Shown in pieces: positions 9,414 through 18,734 of a stretch of 64,000 bases of DNA. The translations under genes were made by a program, and so were the position numbers. Each line of letters opens with the position of its first letter. Within the stretch, counting starts at the first letter, position 1. Source of the DNA: Trichothermofontia sp964536415 (GTDB lineage: Bacteria > Cyanobacteriota > Cyanobacteriia > B231); NCBI GenBank assembly GCA_964536415.1, contig CAZHXN010000006.1, positions 18,765-82,764 on the forward strand, given 5' to 3'. A model generated the notes under the pieces. That model saw only the letters and a list, made by a program, of their open reading frames with translations, searched no databases and was not told the origin of the DNA.

Positions 9414-10586
9414 ATGAAAGCCATGATTCTGGCAGCGGGAAAGGGAACACGGGTCCGTCCGATTACCTATACCATCCCCAAACCCATGATCCCCATCCTG
9501 CAAAAACCCGTGATGGAGTTCTTGCTGGAGTTACTCCGCAGCCATGGGTTTGATCAGATCATGGTCAATGTCAGCCACCTCGCCTACGAAATTGAAAACT
9601 ATTTTCGCGATGGCCAGCGCTTTGGGGTCCAAATTGCCTACTCCTTTGAGGGGCGCATTGTCGATGGCGAACTGGTGGGGGAAGCCCTCGGCTCGGCAGG
9701 GGGGATGCGCCGGATTCAAGACTTCTCTCCTTTTTTTGATGACACCTTTGTGGTGCTGTGCGGCGATGCCCTGATTGATCTGGACTTAACTGCCGCCGTC
9801 AAGTGGCATAAGGAAAAGGGCGCGATCGCAACGGTTGTGATGAAATCGGTCCCGCGTAACGAAGTGTCCAGCTATGGGGTTGTCGTCACCGACGACAATG
9901 CTCGGATTCAAGCTTTCCAGGAAAAACCAGCCGTTGAAGCTGCGCTCAGTACGGATATCAATACCGGGATTTACATTTTCGAGCCAGAAGTGCTGGACTA
10001 TATCCCCTCTGGCCAGGTCTATGACATTGGGGGGGATTTATTCCCCTACCTGGTTGAAATCGGTGCCCCTTTCTATGGCATTTCAATGGATTTTCAGTGG
10101 GTAGATATTGGGAAAGTGCCAGACTACTGGCGAGCCATCCGTGGCGTACTCATGGGTGAGATTCGCAATGTCGCCATTCCCGGTCAACAGGTAGCTCCCG
10201 GTGTGTATACCGGTCTGAATGTGGCGGCTAATTGGGACAAAATTGATATTCAGGGGCCAGTCTATATTGGTGGCATGACTCGCATTGAAGATGGGGCGAA
10301 AATTATTGGCCCCACGATGATTGGTCCCAATTGTTATGTCTGTAATGGGGCCGTCGTCGATAACAGTGTCATTTTTGAATATTCTCGCCTGGGGCCAGGG
10401 GTTCGTCTAGTGGATAAACTGGTGTTTGGCCGCTATTGTGTGGATAAAACCGGGGCAGCGATCGATGTCCAAGCTGCTGCTCTCAACTGGCTGATTACCG
10501 ATACCCGCCAACCTCCCCTGGAAACCCATCCCTCTGAAAGTCGTGCGATCGCCGAACTCCTGCAAGATTCCCACCCAAGCTACTAA
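9414..10586 (+). CDS. NDP-sugar pyrophosphorylase (mannose-1-phosphate guanylyltransferase type)
   Basis: A 390-residue sugar-nucleotide pyrophosphorylase. The nucleotide-binding loop is MILAAGKGTRVRPIT with the lysine in PKPMIPI, the metal and sugar site VVLCGDALIDLDL sits near residue 120, and FQWVDIGKVPDYW closes the Rossmann-like domain (about residues 1-230). The C-terminal part has hexapeptide-type left-handed beta-helix repeats (GPVYIGGMTRIEDGAKIIGP, GPNCYVCNGAVVDNSVIF). Homologues in cyanobacteria are annotated as mannose-1-phosphate guanylyltransferase or glucose-1-phosphate transferase; the exact substrate cannot be told from sequence. It could supply precursors for exopolysaccharide, in keeping with the exporter gene at 12494. 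Confidence 0.85.
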   Translation: MKAMILAAGKGTRVRPITYTIPKPMIPILQKPVMEFLLELLRSHGFDQIMVNVSHLAYEIENYFRDGQRFGVQIAYSFEGRIVDGELVGEALGSAGGMRRIQDFSPFFDDTFVVLCGDALIDLDLTAAVKWHKEKGAIATVVMKSVPRNEVSSYGVVVTDDNARIQAFQEKPAVEAALSTDINTGIYIFEPEVLDYIPSGQVYDIGGDLFPYLVEIGAPFYGISMDFQWVDIGKVPDYWRAIRGVLMGEIRNVAIPGQQVAPGVYTGLNVAANWDKIDIQGPVYIGGMTRIEDGAKIIGPTMIGPNCYVCNGAVVDNSVIFEYSRLGPGVRLVDKLVFGRYCVDKTGAAIDVQAAALNWLITDTRQPPLETHPSESRAIAELLQDSHPSY

Positions 10587-10600
10587 GCGATGGCGGGCTG

Positions 10601-11455
10601 TTAAGGGTTGCAATAGGCACAGTGGGCGGGATCAGCCTGCGTCAAGCCCAGGGCATTGGGGCGATATTCTTGATAATCACAGCGTTGGCAAGCAAATCGC
10701 TCTGCCCGGATCATTGCCGTCGGCATCTGACACCATTGACAGGGTAGCCCCGGAATCTGATCTACACAGCTAAACCCAGGACAGTCACAGGCAGGACAGG
10801 CTTGCTGTACGCGTTGTAAAAGGTTTTGGGTAGCCTCGGCGATCGCCTGCATTCGGGTGGGGTTGTGCATCGCCCGCATATCCGTCTCCAGATGTACCTG
10901 GGCCGTAGGCGATTGACTCAGGAATTGCTCAACCGTCTGTACCAGGACGGATGGATCTCGAATCCCTTTCACGATCGGATCACCTGGTTGGGGCTGGGCC
11001 TGGGGCATCACCACCAGGCCGTGATCGGGAAAACCGACACGCTCGGCAAAGGCCAGGGCTTCCGCCAACGATCGCACGGTTTGTTGAGCATAGTTAGTTT
11101 GGGTAGACACCACTTCCCCAACGATCTCCAGGTTTTGCTCCCGGTCCAGACACAGCACTATTTCGCGATTACAGGCCACATAGGGAGCCCCCGGATGGGG
11201 GAAAAAGGCCCCCTCGCTGGCGATCGCCAACGTGGACCCGGTTGCAGCCAGGGCAGCCTCCGCCTTATGTCGTGCTGCCTCCTGCTGCGACCCTGATCGC
11301 GGCATATCACGGGTAAAGGTGCCAAAGCGATCACTATCAAACGCTGAAGGTACGATCGCCTGCACACCCAAAGCCGCTTCCACTAACGGCGCGATCACCT
11401 GTTCCTTCTGGTGCATAGTGGCAATCACCAGTGTTCGCCCAGCAAATCCATCCAT
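10601..11455 (-). CDS. DUF6671 family protein with C-terminal zinc ribbon
   Basis: A 284-residue protein of the DUF6671 family, of unknown function. The N-terminal segment LVIATMHQKEQVIAPLVE and the motif CNREIVLCLDRE are the conserved parts I recognise. The C-terminal third has paired cysteines (CPACDCPGF, LPCQWCQMPT, FACQRCDYQ, HCAYC) that should bind one or two zinc ions. It converges on the nucleotidyltransferase gene with a 14-base gap. No functional partner is evident. Confidence 0.7.
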   Translation of the reverse strand: MDGFAGRTLVIATMHQKEQVIAPLVEAALGVQAIVPSAFDSDRFGTFTRDMPRSGSQQEAARHKAEAALAATGSTLAIASEGAFFPHPGAPYVACNREIVLCLDREQNLEIVGEVVSTQTNYAQQTVRSLAEALAFAERVGFPDHGLVVMPQAQPQPGDPIVKGIRDPSVLVQTVEQFLSQSPTAQVHLETDMRAMHNPTRMQAIAEATQNLLQRVQQACPACDCPGFSCVDQIPGLPCQWCQMPTAMIRAERFACQRCDYQEYRPNALGLTQADPAHCAYCNP

Positions 11456-11529
11456 GACTCACTCGTCGTGCACTGCAACATTGATGCCTAAGAATGAGTA
11501 TGCCGCAGGATGGCCACCGACTGGGTACG

Positions 11530-12153
11530 CTACTGGGCACTTTGGAGGGCAGGGATGAAGACAGAATACATACCCCGCAGATCGCCGGGTTGGAAGTTAT
11601 AGGCCAAATCCTGGGGATAACGCTCCTTGACAAACTGGGGTCGCCCATCCTTGGCCCCATGACAGGCCAGACAACTGGGTTCAATATCAATCCGTCGATA
11701 GTAATGAATCCCTGCCTGGGAGTTACCGGCGGCATCAGTTAGGGTTTCCGGTTGCCAGAATCCCGTTAGTTCTGCGTGCTTTTGAAATTGATCCAGGGCC
11801 TGCCATTCATAAAGATTGGCCGGGGCATGTTCCGGATTACGATATTTCTGAGCCACCTGCCGCACCTGCCAGCCCTGTTCCTGGCTGATCTGTTTGGCCC
11901 GCATCCCCACCGGCTTGCACACCTCCTTAAAAGTTTGCATCGTGGGTTCCGTGACGGCTCCCTCTAAAGTAGTGGCAAGACCCGATCGCAGGGCATTTAA
12001 AGACTCAATTTCAACGACGGCAGTACTGAGTTCCTGGACTACCGTGGCTAATTCCGTTTCATTCAGACCCGCATAGGCGGGGGCATGATCAATCGCCATC
12101 AGGACCACAATCGCTAACACCGCCCCAATGACACGACGCAAAAGTGTTCCCAT
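11530..12153 (-). CDS. DUF3365 (Tll0287-like) heme-binding protein
   Basis: A 207-residue protein with an N-terminal hydrophobic segment (about residues 9-28, ending PAYA) that acts as signal peptide or anchor. The DUF3365/Tll0287 domain fills the rest and contains one c-type heme motif, CLACH, near residue 165. The Thermosynechococcus Tll0287 protein was crystallised as a heme-bearing periplasmic protein with a PAS-like fold, suggesting a redox or gas sensor. Here it stands alone, without a fused kinase or receptor. The start ATG at 12153 lies 200 bases from tRNA-Arg. Confidence 0.8.
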   Translation of the reverse strand: MGTLLRRVIGAVLAIVVLMAIDHAPAYAGLNETELATVVQELSTAVVEIESLNALRSGLATTLEGAVTEPTMQTFKEVCKPVGMRAKQISQEQGWQVRQVAQKYRNPEHAPANLYEWQALDQFQKHAELTGFWQPETLTDAAGNSQAGIHYYRRIDIEPSCLACHGAKDGRPQFVKERYPQDLAYNFQPGDLRGMYSVFIPALQSAQ

Positions 12154-12351
12154 CGGTTTTTGTGACTCCGGCTTGAGGACGTATTACCCACCCTATTAAA
12201 CTATAACCAATTAGTTATATAGTCAATACCAATATCTATCTGATTATTGGGAAATGCCTGACATCCCCCTGGGGGGTACTACTGGCCGCTGTCCAAAAGG
12301 GGGTGTGCCGGAGAAGCCGTCAGACTATCTTCTGTCAGACTATCTTCCTAA

Positions 12352-12424
12352 CGAGCATGGAGGGATTTGAACCCCCGACACCCAGAACCGGAATCTGGTG
12401 CTCTATCCACTGAGCTACATGCCC
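12352..12424 (-). tRNA. trnR: tRNA-Arg (CCG)
   Basis: The minus strand folds as a complete 73-base tRNA. The acceptor arm pairs GGGCATG with CATGCTC with one G-U pair; the D-arm contains AGCTCAGTGGATAGAGC; the anticodon stem CCAGA/TCTGG holds loop TTCCGGT, giving anticodon CCG (Arg); the T-arm reads GGGGGTTCAAATCCCTC. The discriminator is G. CCA is not encoded. Confidence 0.95.
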
Positions 12425-12493
12425 TTATTCATTTGCTATTCTAGCACCATCCGTCCCGATCGCCGCGACGATCGGGACATCCCGATCTCAGAC

Positions 12494-13723
12494 TCAGTTA
12501 TTGCTGCCACCAAACACCTGGAAGATAAAGTTCGAGATCGATAACGTCGTCCCAATAATACGGGCCAGGGGACCCAGGAGGGCTTCCATCGAATCGCCAA
12601 AACTGGCAGAACTCGACCGACCAACTAAAATGACGTCATTAGGCCGCAGCAGCGGATTGGTAGCCTCATCAATGCCACGATCGAAATCAACCTTAACCCG
12701 GCGATCGGTGGCCGTTCCATCGGGATTAAGCCGCAGCAACCGCACTGACCCACGCCGCGCCCGCTGGGGATTAAAACCACCCGCCCGCAGGAGGGCCTGA
12801 TTCAGGGAAGTATTGGGGGGAACCTCTAATATGCCTGGACTCTTCACCTCCCCCATAACCCCCACGCGGATCGTATCGGGGGATAGGTTAGCAGCGGTGA
12901 GATTGGCCAACTCGCCTGATGCAACGGTGGTTTTCGGAATTAGGATGCTATCCCCATCCCGCAGGGTGATATCTTGTGCCAGATCCCCTGTCAGGACCAG
13001 GTTCCAAAGATTAATTGTCAAGTTTTCAGGTTGGCCTGTGGGTTGTCGGCGTGAGATCCGCACATTCCGCAAATCAGCATTTTGGGTAATACCACCCGCT
13101 TCCTTCACCAGATCCGTGACCGTGGGGTACAACGCTCCGTCGGTAATCGTCAGGCTATAGGAACCGGGCCGGGTGACCTCACCGCTAATGGCTAGCCGCA
13201 AGGGACGGGCTTTCACCAAGGCTACAGTTGTTACCGGTTGGACAAAACTTTCGGAGTAGCGATCGGTCAACAGTTGCCCCGCTTCTTCTAGGGTTAAGCC
13301 CGCTAGCATCACCCGGCCAATTCGGGGCAGGGTCAGGGAGCCATCTACCAGGATTTGGTAGTCGCCACCATAGTCAGGGAGATCAAAGATATTAATCTTG
13401 ACTGTATCGCCGGCACCCAGGCGATAAACCTCTTCACCCTGTCCATCATGGGTTGGGGTTCCATCACCCGTTGGGGGCAGCGTTGGGGAAGCTACCGGGG
13501 GGGTTGGGGAAACGGGGGCCTTGGGTAGGCTCTGTTCCTGAATTTGTTGCAAAAGCTGCTCTAAACTCTGAACCCCCGGTGGGGGGGGCACAGGGCGCGG
13601 TGTTGGGGAATTAGGTTGGGCGTACACCGCTTGTGCTCCCAGCAGATTGACCATGCTCCCTTCGGTGAGTCCCACCATCAGGGTCATGAGTATTGCTGCA
13701 AATTTAGAAGCCGAGGTTTTCAT
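12494..13723 (-). CDS. Polysaccharide export protein (Wza/KpsD-like, SLBB domains)
   Basis: A 409-residue outer-membrane polysaccharide export protein. A signal peptide ends near AVYAQ, followed by a proline-rich linker (residues about 38-85). The Poly_export domain begins YRLGAGDTVKINIFDLPDYG and contains GSLTLPRIGRVMLAGLTLEEA; two SLBB ligand-binding modules follow (LRLAISGEVTRPGSYSL and IRVGVMGEVKSPGILEVPPN). No lipobox cysteine is seen, so it may differ from Wza in anchoring. No Wzx, Wzy or tyrosine kinase gene is close. It ends 70 bases from tRNA-Arg. Confidence 0.88.
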   Translation of the reverse strand: MKTSASKFAAILMTLMVGLTEGSMVNLLGAQAVYAQPNSPTPRPVPPPPGVQSLEQLLQQIQEQSLPKAPVSPTPPVASPTLPPTGDGTPTHDGQGEEVYRLGAGDTVKINIFDLPDYGGDYQILVDGSLTLPRIGRVMLAGLTLEEAGQLLTDRYSESFVQPVTTVALVKARPLRLAISGEVTRPGSYSLTITDGALYPTVTDLVKEAGGITQNADLRNVRISRRQPTGQPENLTINLWNLVLTGDLAQDITLRDGDSILIPKTTVASGELANLTAANLSPDTIRVGVMGEVKSPGILEVPPNTSLNQALLRAGGFNPQRARRGSVRLLRLNPDGTATDRRVKVDFDRGIDEATNPLLRPNDVILVGRSSSASFGDSMEALLGPLARIIGTTLSISNFIFQVFGGSNN

Positions 13724-13921
13724 GCCTTACCTTGTGCCCCACTGCCAGGGTTGGTGATCTTTCCTTCCTATTCTGCAAATCTGGAGGCGATCAGGCAAGG
13801 TGTGCCTCGGTCGATCTGTTCAGAAGGCAGTCAAGGACCTGCAACAGTTGAGTGCTCCTGTGCTCCCAGTTGGGGCATACTACATGCATGAGAAAATGGC
13901 TTTTGCTGGCTTGTGGCTCGC

Positions 13922-14181
13922 TTAAGCAGCTTGGGCCGCCTGCCAGGTGGCTATTCCAGCCAGTACTTGGTCGCTGGTCGCTGTCCAGCCGACAATACCA
14001 CCCTGTGCCCGGACCATTGCACCGTCGGCACGATCGCCTGTAACGGTTCCACCCGGTTCCCCAAGGCTTCCCCAAACCCGCCCGGTTCCAGGAAATCGCG
14101 TTGCACATCAATGATAAGCAGGGCCACCCCCCCCTGGGGCGGCAATTCATAGGGATAGGGTTGAGTCGCGATCACCGTCAT
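13922..14181 (-). pseudogene. Internally deleted isochorismatase-family hydrolase
   Basis: The first 54 codons give a normal isochorismatase/cysteine hydrolase start (GGVALLIIDVQRDFLEPGGF, with the catalytic Asp in IIDVQRDF). After AIVPTV the sequence jumps, in another frame, to a plausible family C-terminus, VRAQGGIVGWTATSDQVLAG, ending TWQAAQAA at a TAA at 13922. About 150 internal residues are missing, including the catalytic Lys and Cys. The junction has the string GACGGTG that could be shared by both parents. It lies 52 bases upstream of a nucleoside-type ABC ATPase on the same strand, so it may once have been part of that operon. Confidence 0.75.
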
Positions 14182-14233
14182 AAAGCCTCTTGCCTCGATG
14201 GGTCAATTCAAAATTTAAAATCTAAAACTTTCC

Positions 14234-15814
14234 CTAATGCCCTGCCATCCGTTGACCGATCGTCGCGAGATCGGCTTCAGCAACAGGACTCTCGTAGGCA
14301 AAACGGCCTTCACTCATCACCAAAATGCGATCGGCAAGGGTCATGAGTTCATCCAAGTCTCCGGTGACCAGCAGCACGGCGACCCCCCGATTGCGGGCTG
14401 CCACAATCTGGTTGTGAATGTACTCGACTGCTGCAAAATCCAGGCCAGCACAGGGATTGGCCACAATCAGCAGTCTGATGGTTTCAGCAGATAACTCCCG
14501 CGCCAAAACCGTGCGCTGCACATTTCCGCCAGACAGATGCCCGATCGGCGTATTTTCAGAGGGCGTCTTGACAGAAAATGCCGTAATCAAGTCCCGTGCC
14601 CGTTGGCGAATGGTTTTAAGCCTCAACCACAGCCCACCCGCCGCCGCCTGGGGGGGGCGATCAAAGGTCCGCAGGGCCAGATTTTCCGCCACGCTCATGT
14701 GGGGGACACAGGCATTGCGCAGGGGTTCTTCCGGTAGGGCAAAGACCCCTCGTTCCGTCATTTCCTTGCGGGTCGCGCTGTAGAGTTCGCCATTGACCAA
14801 TATATGACCAGCAGTTGCCGGACGTTGCCCTGCCAATACCTCCACCAGTTCCCGCTGCCCATTGCCCGATACCCCGGCAATGCCGACGATCTCTCCCCCC
14901 TGAATCGTGAGGGAAACCCCTTTCACGGCAGGCAGACCGTTGTCCTTATTGGCATGGAGATCGTGGATCGAGAGGACGGCAGGAATCGGCTCGATCGCCG
15001 CCTTGGCCACGGCCTTGGTTTCCCGACTTTCCCCTAGCATCATCTGGGTCAGGTCGGAAACGGATAGATCCTTGACCAGCCCACTGCCAGCGAGTTTGCC
15101 GCGCCGTAATACAGTAACGGCATCGGTAAAGGCATTCACTTCGCGAAACTTGTGGGTAATGAGGAGTACGCTCAACCGCCCTGCGCTCACTTCCTCCCGC
15201 AACAGACCCAGCACTTCATCGGCTTCCTGGGGGGTTAACACGGAGGTCGGCTCATCCAGGATCAAGATCCGACTTTGCAGGTACAGTTGTTTGAGGATTT
15301 CCAGCTTTTGCTTTTGCCCTGCTGCCAGTTGGCCCACAGGAACATCCAGCGGCACCTGAAACGGTGAGGTCTCTAGAAACGCCTGTAGGGCTTTGTACTC
15401 CTCTTGCCAGTGAATGATGGGGCGATCGTCATAGCGGGAGAGTACCAGGTTTTCAGCCACGGTCATCGCTGGCACAGAGGTAAAGTGTTGGTAGACCATG
15501 CCAATGCCGTAGTGGTGGGCATCCCGTGGACTGGCGATCGCCCGCCGTTGCCCATCAATCAACACCGCCCCCGCCGTTGGGGTATAGAAACCCATGATGC
15601 ACTTCACCAGGGTGCTTTTCCCCGCGCCATTCTCCCCCAGTAAGGCATGAAAGGTACCGGGTTTGAGATGCAGAGAAACCTGATCTAGGGCCACCAAACT
15701 GCCAAAATGCTTGCTCATCTGGACAATTTCCAGGTCAGGTGGCTTCAAGACCCCTGAGACAGGTGGGCGCGATGTCCAGTCTTCCATCGTCACCGTATCA
15801 GCAGCGTCGGTCAT
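14234..15814 (-). CDS. Tandem ABC ATPase of a nucleoside/simple-sugar uptake system
   Basis: A 526-residue protein with two ABC domains, of the type that serves BMP-family nucleoside transporters (YufO/NupA) and sugar transporters (RbsA). Domain 1 (about residues 25-260) has GENGAGKST, signature LAAGQKQKLEI and Walker B ILILDEPTSVLTP. Domain 2 (about 275-520) has the degenerate Walker A GVSGNGQRELVEV and signature LSGGNVQRTVLARE, both characteristic of this subgroup. Partner permeases and the substrate-binding protein are not adjacent; upstream (15815 on) is empty and downstream is a broken hydrolase, so the operon looks eroded or split. Confidence 0.85.
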   Translation of the reverse strand: MTDAADTVTMEDWTSRPPVSGVLKPPDLEIVQMSKHFGSLVALDQVSLHLKPGTFHALLGENGAGKSTLVKCIMGFYTPTAGAVLIDGQRRAIASPRDAHHYGIGMVYQHFTSVPAMTVAENLVLSRYDDRPIIHWQEEYKALQAFLETSPFQVPLDVPVGQLAAGQKQKLEILKQLYLQSRILILDEPTSVLTPQEADEVLGLLREEVSAGRLSVLLITHKFREVNAFTDAVTVLRRGKLAGSGLVKDLSVSDLTQMMLGESRETKAVAKAAIEPIPAVLSIHDLHANKDNGLPAVKGVSLTIQGGEIVGIAGVSGNGQRELVEVLAGQRPATAGHILVNGELYSATRKEMTERGVFALPEEPLRNACVPHMSVAENLALRTFDRPPQAAAGGLWLRLKTIRQRARDLITAFSVKTPSENTPIGHLSGGNVQRTVLARELSAETIRLLIVANPCAGLDFAAVEYIHNQIVAARNRGVAVLLVTGDLDELMTLADRILVMSEGRFAYESPVAEADLATIGQRMAGH

Positions 15815-16280
15815 TGTCTTCCCCTAGCAACAAGACTTCCAGTCGAGATTCCAACCCAGTAGTTGAAAGTTGGGACAAGGGGCAACTTATACTAAATATT
15901 ATGGTTGACTGTTTAGTTGGTGTATTTTAGACCGATTTTAGGCATCTTGTTGTCTGTCAGACAACTGATCGCCGCCCCCCATCCGATCGCCGCCCCCCTT
16001 AGCCCCTCAGTCTAATACCAGCCGCCATTAGAATTGTGTAGAACAACACCCATTTTCCAGACTTAAGGAAGCGAACGTGATCAGGCAAGCTATCGACGAT
16101 CGCCAAGCATCTCCACCGGAGAATTGCCCATCAACGGCTCACCCTGATAGTTTGGCGCTGATCACAATCGATTCAGGCACCGATCAGGAGGATGCGGTTG
16201 CCAAGGGGGGGGCCTTCAGGGAAAACTAGAGTTTAAGAAAATTTAAGGTTATTTTCGTAAAAACGCTTCGCGAACGCAAA
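15815..16280. other. Intergenic region upstream of glgB
   Basis: About 465 bases between divergent genes, probably holding both promoters. A small reading frame, GTG 16077 to TAG 16229 (50 codons), follows an AAGGAAG Shine-Dalgarno-like stretch but has no recognisable relatives, so I do not call it a gene. A short doubled string (GATCGCCGCCCCCC) occurs near 15968-15995. Confidence 0.45.
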
Positions 16281-18362
16281 TTGAGCATGTATAACACAGA
16301 AACTCTCCCAGGCAGCCTGTTCAGCGACTTTGACCTCTACCTCTTTGGTCAAGGCAAACACTATCAGCTTTATGACAAGCTGGGTGCCCACCAGGTCAAA
16401 CAGAAGGGGGTGACCGGTGTGCATTTTGCCGTTTGGGCACCGAACGCCTCAGCCGCCAGTGTGGTGGGCGATTTCAACGACTGGGGAGTTGACAAGCATC
16501 CCATGCATGCTAATAGCCTGGGGATCTGGGAAATCTTTATCCCTGATCTCAAGTTGGGCACGATCTATAAATTTGCGATCCGAAGCCAATACAACCACTG
16601 GTACTTCAAAACCGACCCCGTAGGCTTTTACCAGGAATTACGACCAGCCACGGCGTCGATCGTGGTTGACCTCAGCTACACCTGGCATGACCAGGCATGG
16701 CTGGCCCAACGACGGCAAACCGATCCGCTGCAGCAGCCCATCTCAGTCTATGAGGTTCACCTGGGTTCCTGGTTGCACACCAGTATTGAAAACCCACCAC
16801 CGGCTGGCGGCACCCCAGTCCCTATCGCCGAAAAGCCCGGTGCCCGCTTCCTCACCTACCGGGAACTGGCGGATAAACTCCTCCCCTACGTCAAGGAGAT
16901 GGGCTATACCCACATTGAACTTCTACCCGTGACGGAGCATCCCTTCGATGGCTCCTGGGGCTATCAAGTGGTGGGCTTTTATGCCCCGACCTCTCGCTTT
17001 GGGACGCCCCAAGATTTTATGTATTTTATCGATCGCTGCCACCAGGAAGGCATCGGTGTTGTCATCGACTGGGTACCGGGTCACTTCCCCAAGGATGCCC
17101 ACGGTCTTGCCCGTTTTGATGGTACCCACCTTTACGAACACGCTGACCCCCGCATTGGCGAACACAAGGGCTGGGGGACCTTGGCCTTTAACTATGGTCG
17201 CAATGAAGTCCGCAACTTCCTAGTGGCGAGTGCCCTGTTCTGGTTCGAGAAGTACCACATTGACGGCATTCGCGTGGATGCTGTTGCTTCGATCATCTAT
17301 CGCGACTATGAACGTCCGGCAGGTCAGTGGTTGCCTAACCAATATGGAGGCCGCGAAAATATCGAGGGGGTGCAGTTCCTCAAGCAACTGAATGAGGCCA
17401 TTTTTGAATACTACCCAGGGGCGCTGTCGATCGCTGAAGAATCCACCACTTGGGCCAACGTTTCGCGCCCCACCGACTGGGATGGCGGCTTGGGCTTCAA
17501 CTTTAAGTGGAATATGGGCTGGATGAACGACACCCTCCGCTATTTCCATGCCCACCACGATGAGCGCTCCAACCACCACAACAAACTAACCTTCAGCCTG
17601 TTGTACGCCTTCACCGAAAACTTCATGTTGGCCCTCTCCCACGATGAAGTTGTGCATGGCAAGGGCCACCTCTTCCAGAAAATGCCAGGGGATGACTGGC
17701 AGAAGATGGCCAACGTCCGTGCCCTATTTGGCTTCCTCTATACCCACCCCGGTAAGAAGACCCTGTTCATGGGGATGGAATTTGGTCAAACCCGCGAGTG
17801 GAACGTCCACAACGATCTCGACTGGTGGCTGCTCAACTATGACCCCCATATTGGTGTTAAGAAATTAGTGCAGGACCTCAACCAGTTGTATCGTCGTGAA
17901 CCGGCCTTGTATACCAATGACTTCCACTACGACGGCTTTGAGTGGATCGACTGTAATGATGCTGGACGCAAGATGCTCAGCTTTATCCGCAAGTCCAAGG
18001 ACTTCCAGGATCAGGTGATTGTTGTGTGTAACTTCAAACCCCAAGTGGAGCACAATTACTGGCTGGGGGTACGGGAACCGGGTCATTACACGGAACTGCT
18101 GAACACCGATGCCCTCTGCTATGGCGGTAGTGATGTCATCCATCCCAATGGGGTCGAGGCCCGCGAATGGCACCATAGCCCCTGGCCCTATGCCCTGGAA
18201 GTGCGGGTGCCGCCCCTAGGCGTGGCGATCTTTAAGAAGACTTCAACCGTGAGAGCAGTCCCTCCCAATATGGCGGTGGCGACCTCCCAGGCAACGGGTA
18301 CACCGTTAACCGCCATCCCCGGGGTAAATGGGAATGGCGCACATGGGGCAGCTTTCCACTAG
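16281..18362 (+). CDS. glgB: 1,4-alpha-glucan branching enzyme lacking the N1 domain
   Basis: A 693-residue GH13 branching enzyme that forms alpha-1,6 branches in glycogen. The protein begins almost directly with SLFSDFDLYLFGQGKHY and the CBM48 module (GVHFAVWAPNASAASVVGDF, about residues 45-63). GH13 regions follow: DWVPGHFPKD, GIRVDAVASIIYRD (nucleophile Asp), AEEST (acid-base Glu) and ALSHDEVVHGK. Typical cyanobacterial GlgB is about 760 residues and carries an N1 domain of roughly 100 residues ahead of this; here an in-frame stop at 16227 rules that out. The start is TTG 16281 or ATG 16287. A 40-residue low-complexity tail (TSTVRAVPPNMAVATSQATG onward) extends the usual C-terminus. Confidence 0.9.
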   Translation: MSMYNTETLPGSLFSDFDLYLFGQGKHYQLYDKLGAHQVKQKGVTGVHFAVWAPNASAASVVGDFNDWGVDKHPMHANSLGIWEIFIPDLKLGTIYKFAIRSQYNHWYFKTDPVGFYQELRPATASIVVDLSYTWHDQAWLAQRRQTDPLQQPISVYEVHLGSWLHTSIENPPPAGGTPVPIAEKPGARFLTYRELADKLLPYVKEMGYTHIELLPVTEHPFDGSWGYQVVGFYAPTSRFGTPQDFMYFIDRCHQEGIGVVIDWVPGHFPKDAHGLARFDGTHLYEHADPRIGEHKGWGTLAFNYGRNEVRNFLVASALFWFEKYHIDGIRVDAVASIIYRDYERPAGQWLPNQYGGRENIEGVQFLKQLNEAIFEYYPGALSIAEESTTWANVSRPTDWDGGLGFNFKWNMGWMNDTLRYFHAHHDERSNHHNKLTFSLLYAFTENFMLALSHDEVVHGKGHLFQKMPGDDWQKMANVRALFGFLYTHPGKKTLFMGMEFGQTREWNVHNDLDWWLLNYDPHIGVKKLVQDLNQLYRREPALYTNDFHYDGFEWIDCNDAGRKMLSFIRKSKDFQDQVIVVCNFKPQVEHNYWLGVREPGHYTELLNTDALCYGGSDVIHPNGVEAREWHHSPWPYALEVRVPPLGVAIFKKTSTVRAVPPNMAVATSQATGTPLTAIPGVNGNGAHGAAFH

Positions 18363-18734
18363 ATAGACGAGATCACAGCTGAGGCTGTTACCAGGCCGTG
18401 TTGGCCTTTTTGGGTAAGGGGAGATAGCCATCTTGGCTGTCCCCCCTTGCTTTTGGGCTGTGTTTGGGGTTGTCCCCTCTTGAGTTTTGGACTAGATTTT
18501 TGGCCAGGATTAGGTAGCTGGGCCGTTCTGAGCAAGTAAGCCAGGGAATCCCCCAGTCCCCAAGGCGGGACAAGCAAGCGCAACCCATCACCCCATAAAA
18601 AATCTCATAAACCATAAAAAATCTCATAAAAAATCTCGTCACTCCGATGAGGGTAGAGCCACGAGATTCCCGATATTCGGTAAATTTGTATACCACTTTT
18701 ACAATTTGAGACAGTATACTGCCTTAACAAATAG
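18363..18734. other. Intergenic region between glgB and the DUF3155 gene
   Basis: About 370 bases without a supported gene. It has a string CCATAAAAAATCTCATAAA repeated in part near 18594-18630. Both flanking genes read towards it, so terminators are expected, but I see no strong hairpin followed by a T-run. Confidence 0.4.

Noticed and set aside
12240..12350. A possible insertion-sequence fragment next to tRNA-Arg
   Set aside because: A short doubled word (CAGACTATCTTC) is there, but there is no attachment-site duplication of the tRNA 3' end and no integrase.
16077..16229. A 50-codon frame with a Shine-Dalgarno-like stretch upstream of glgB
   Set aside because: The start is GTG, the protein has no relatives I recall, and a faint likeness to RNase II-type motifs is too short to trust.
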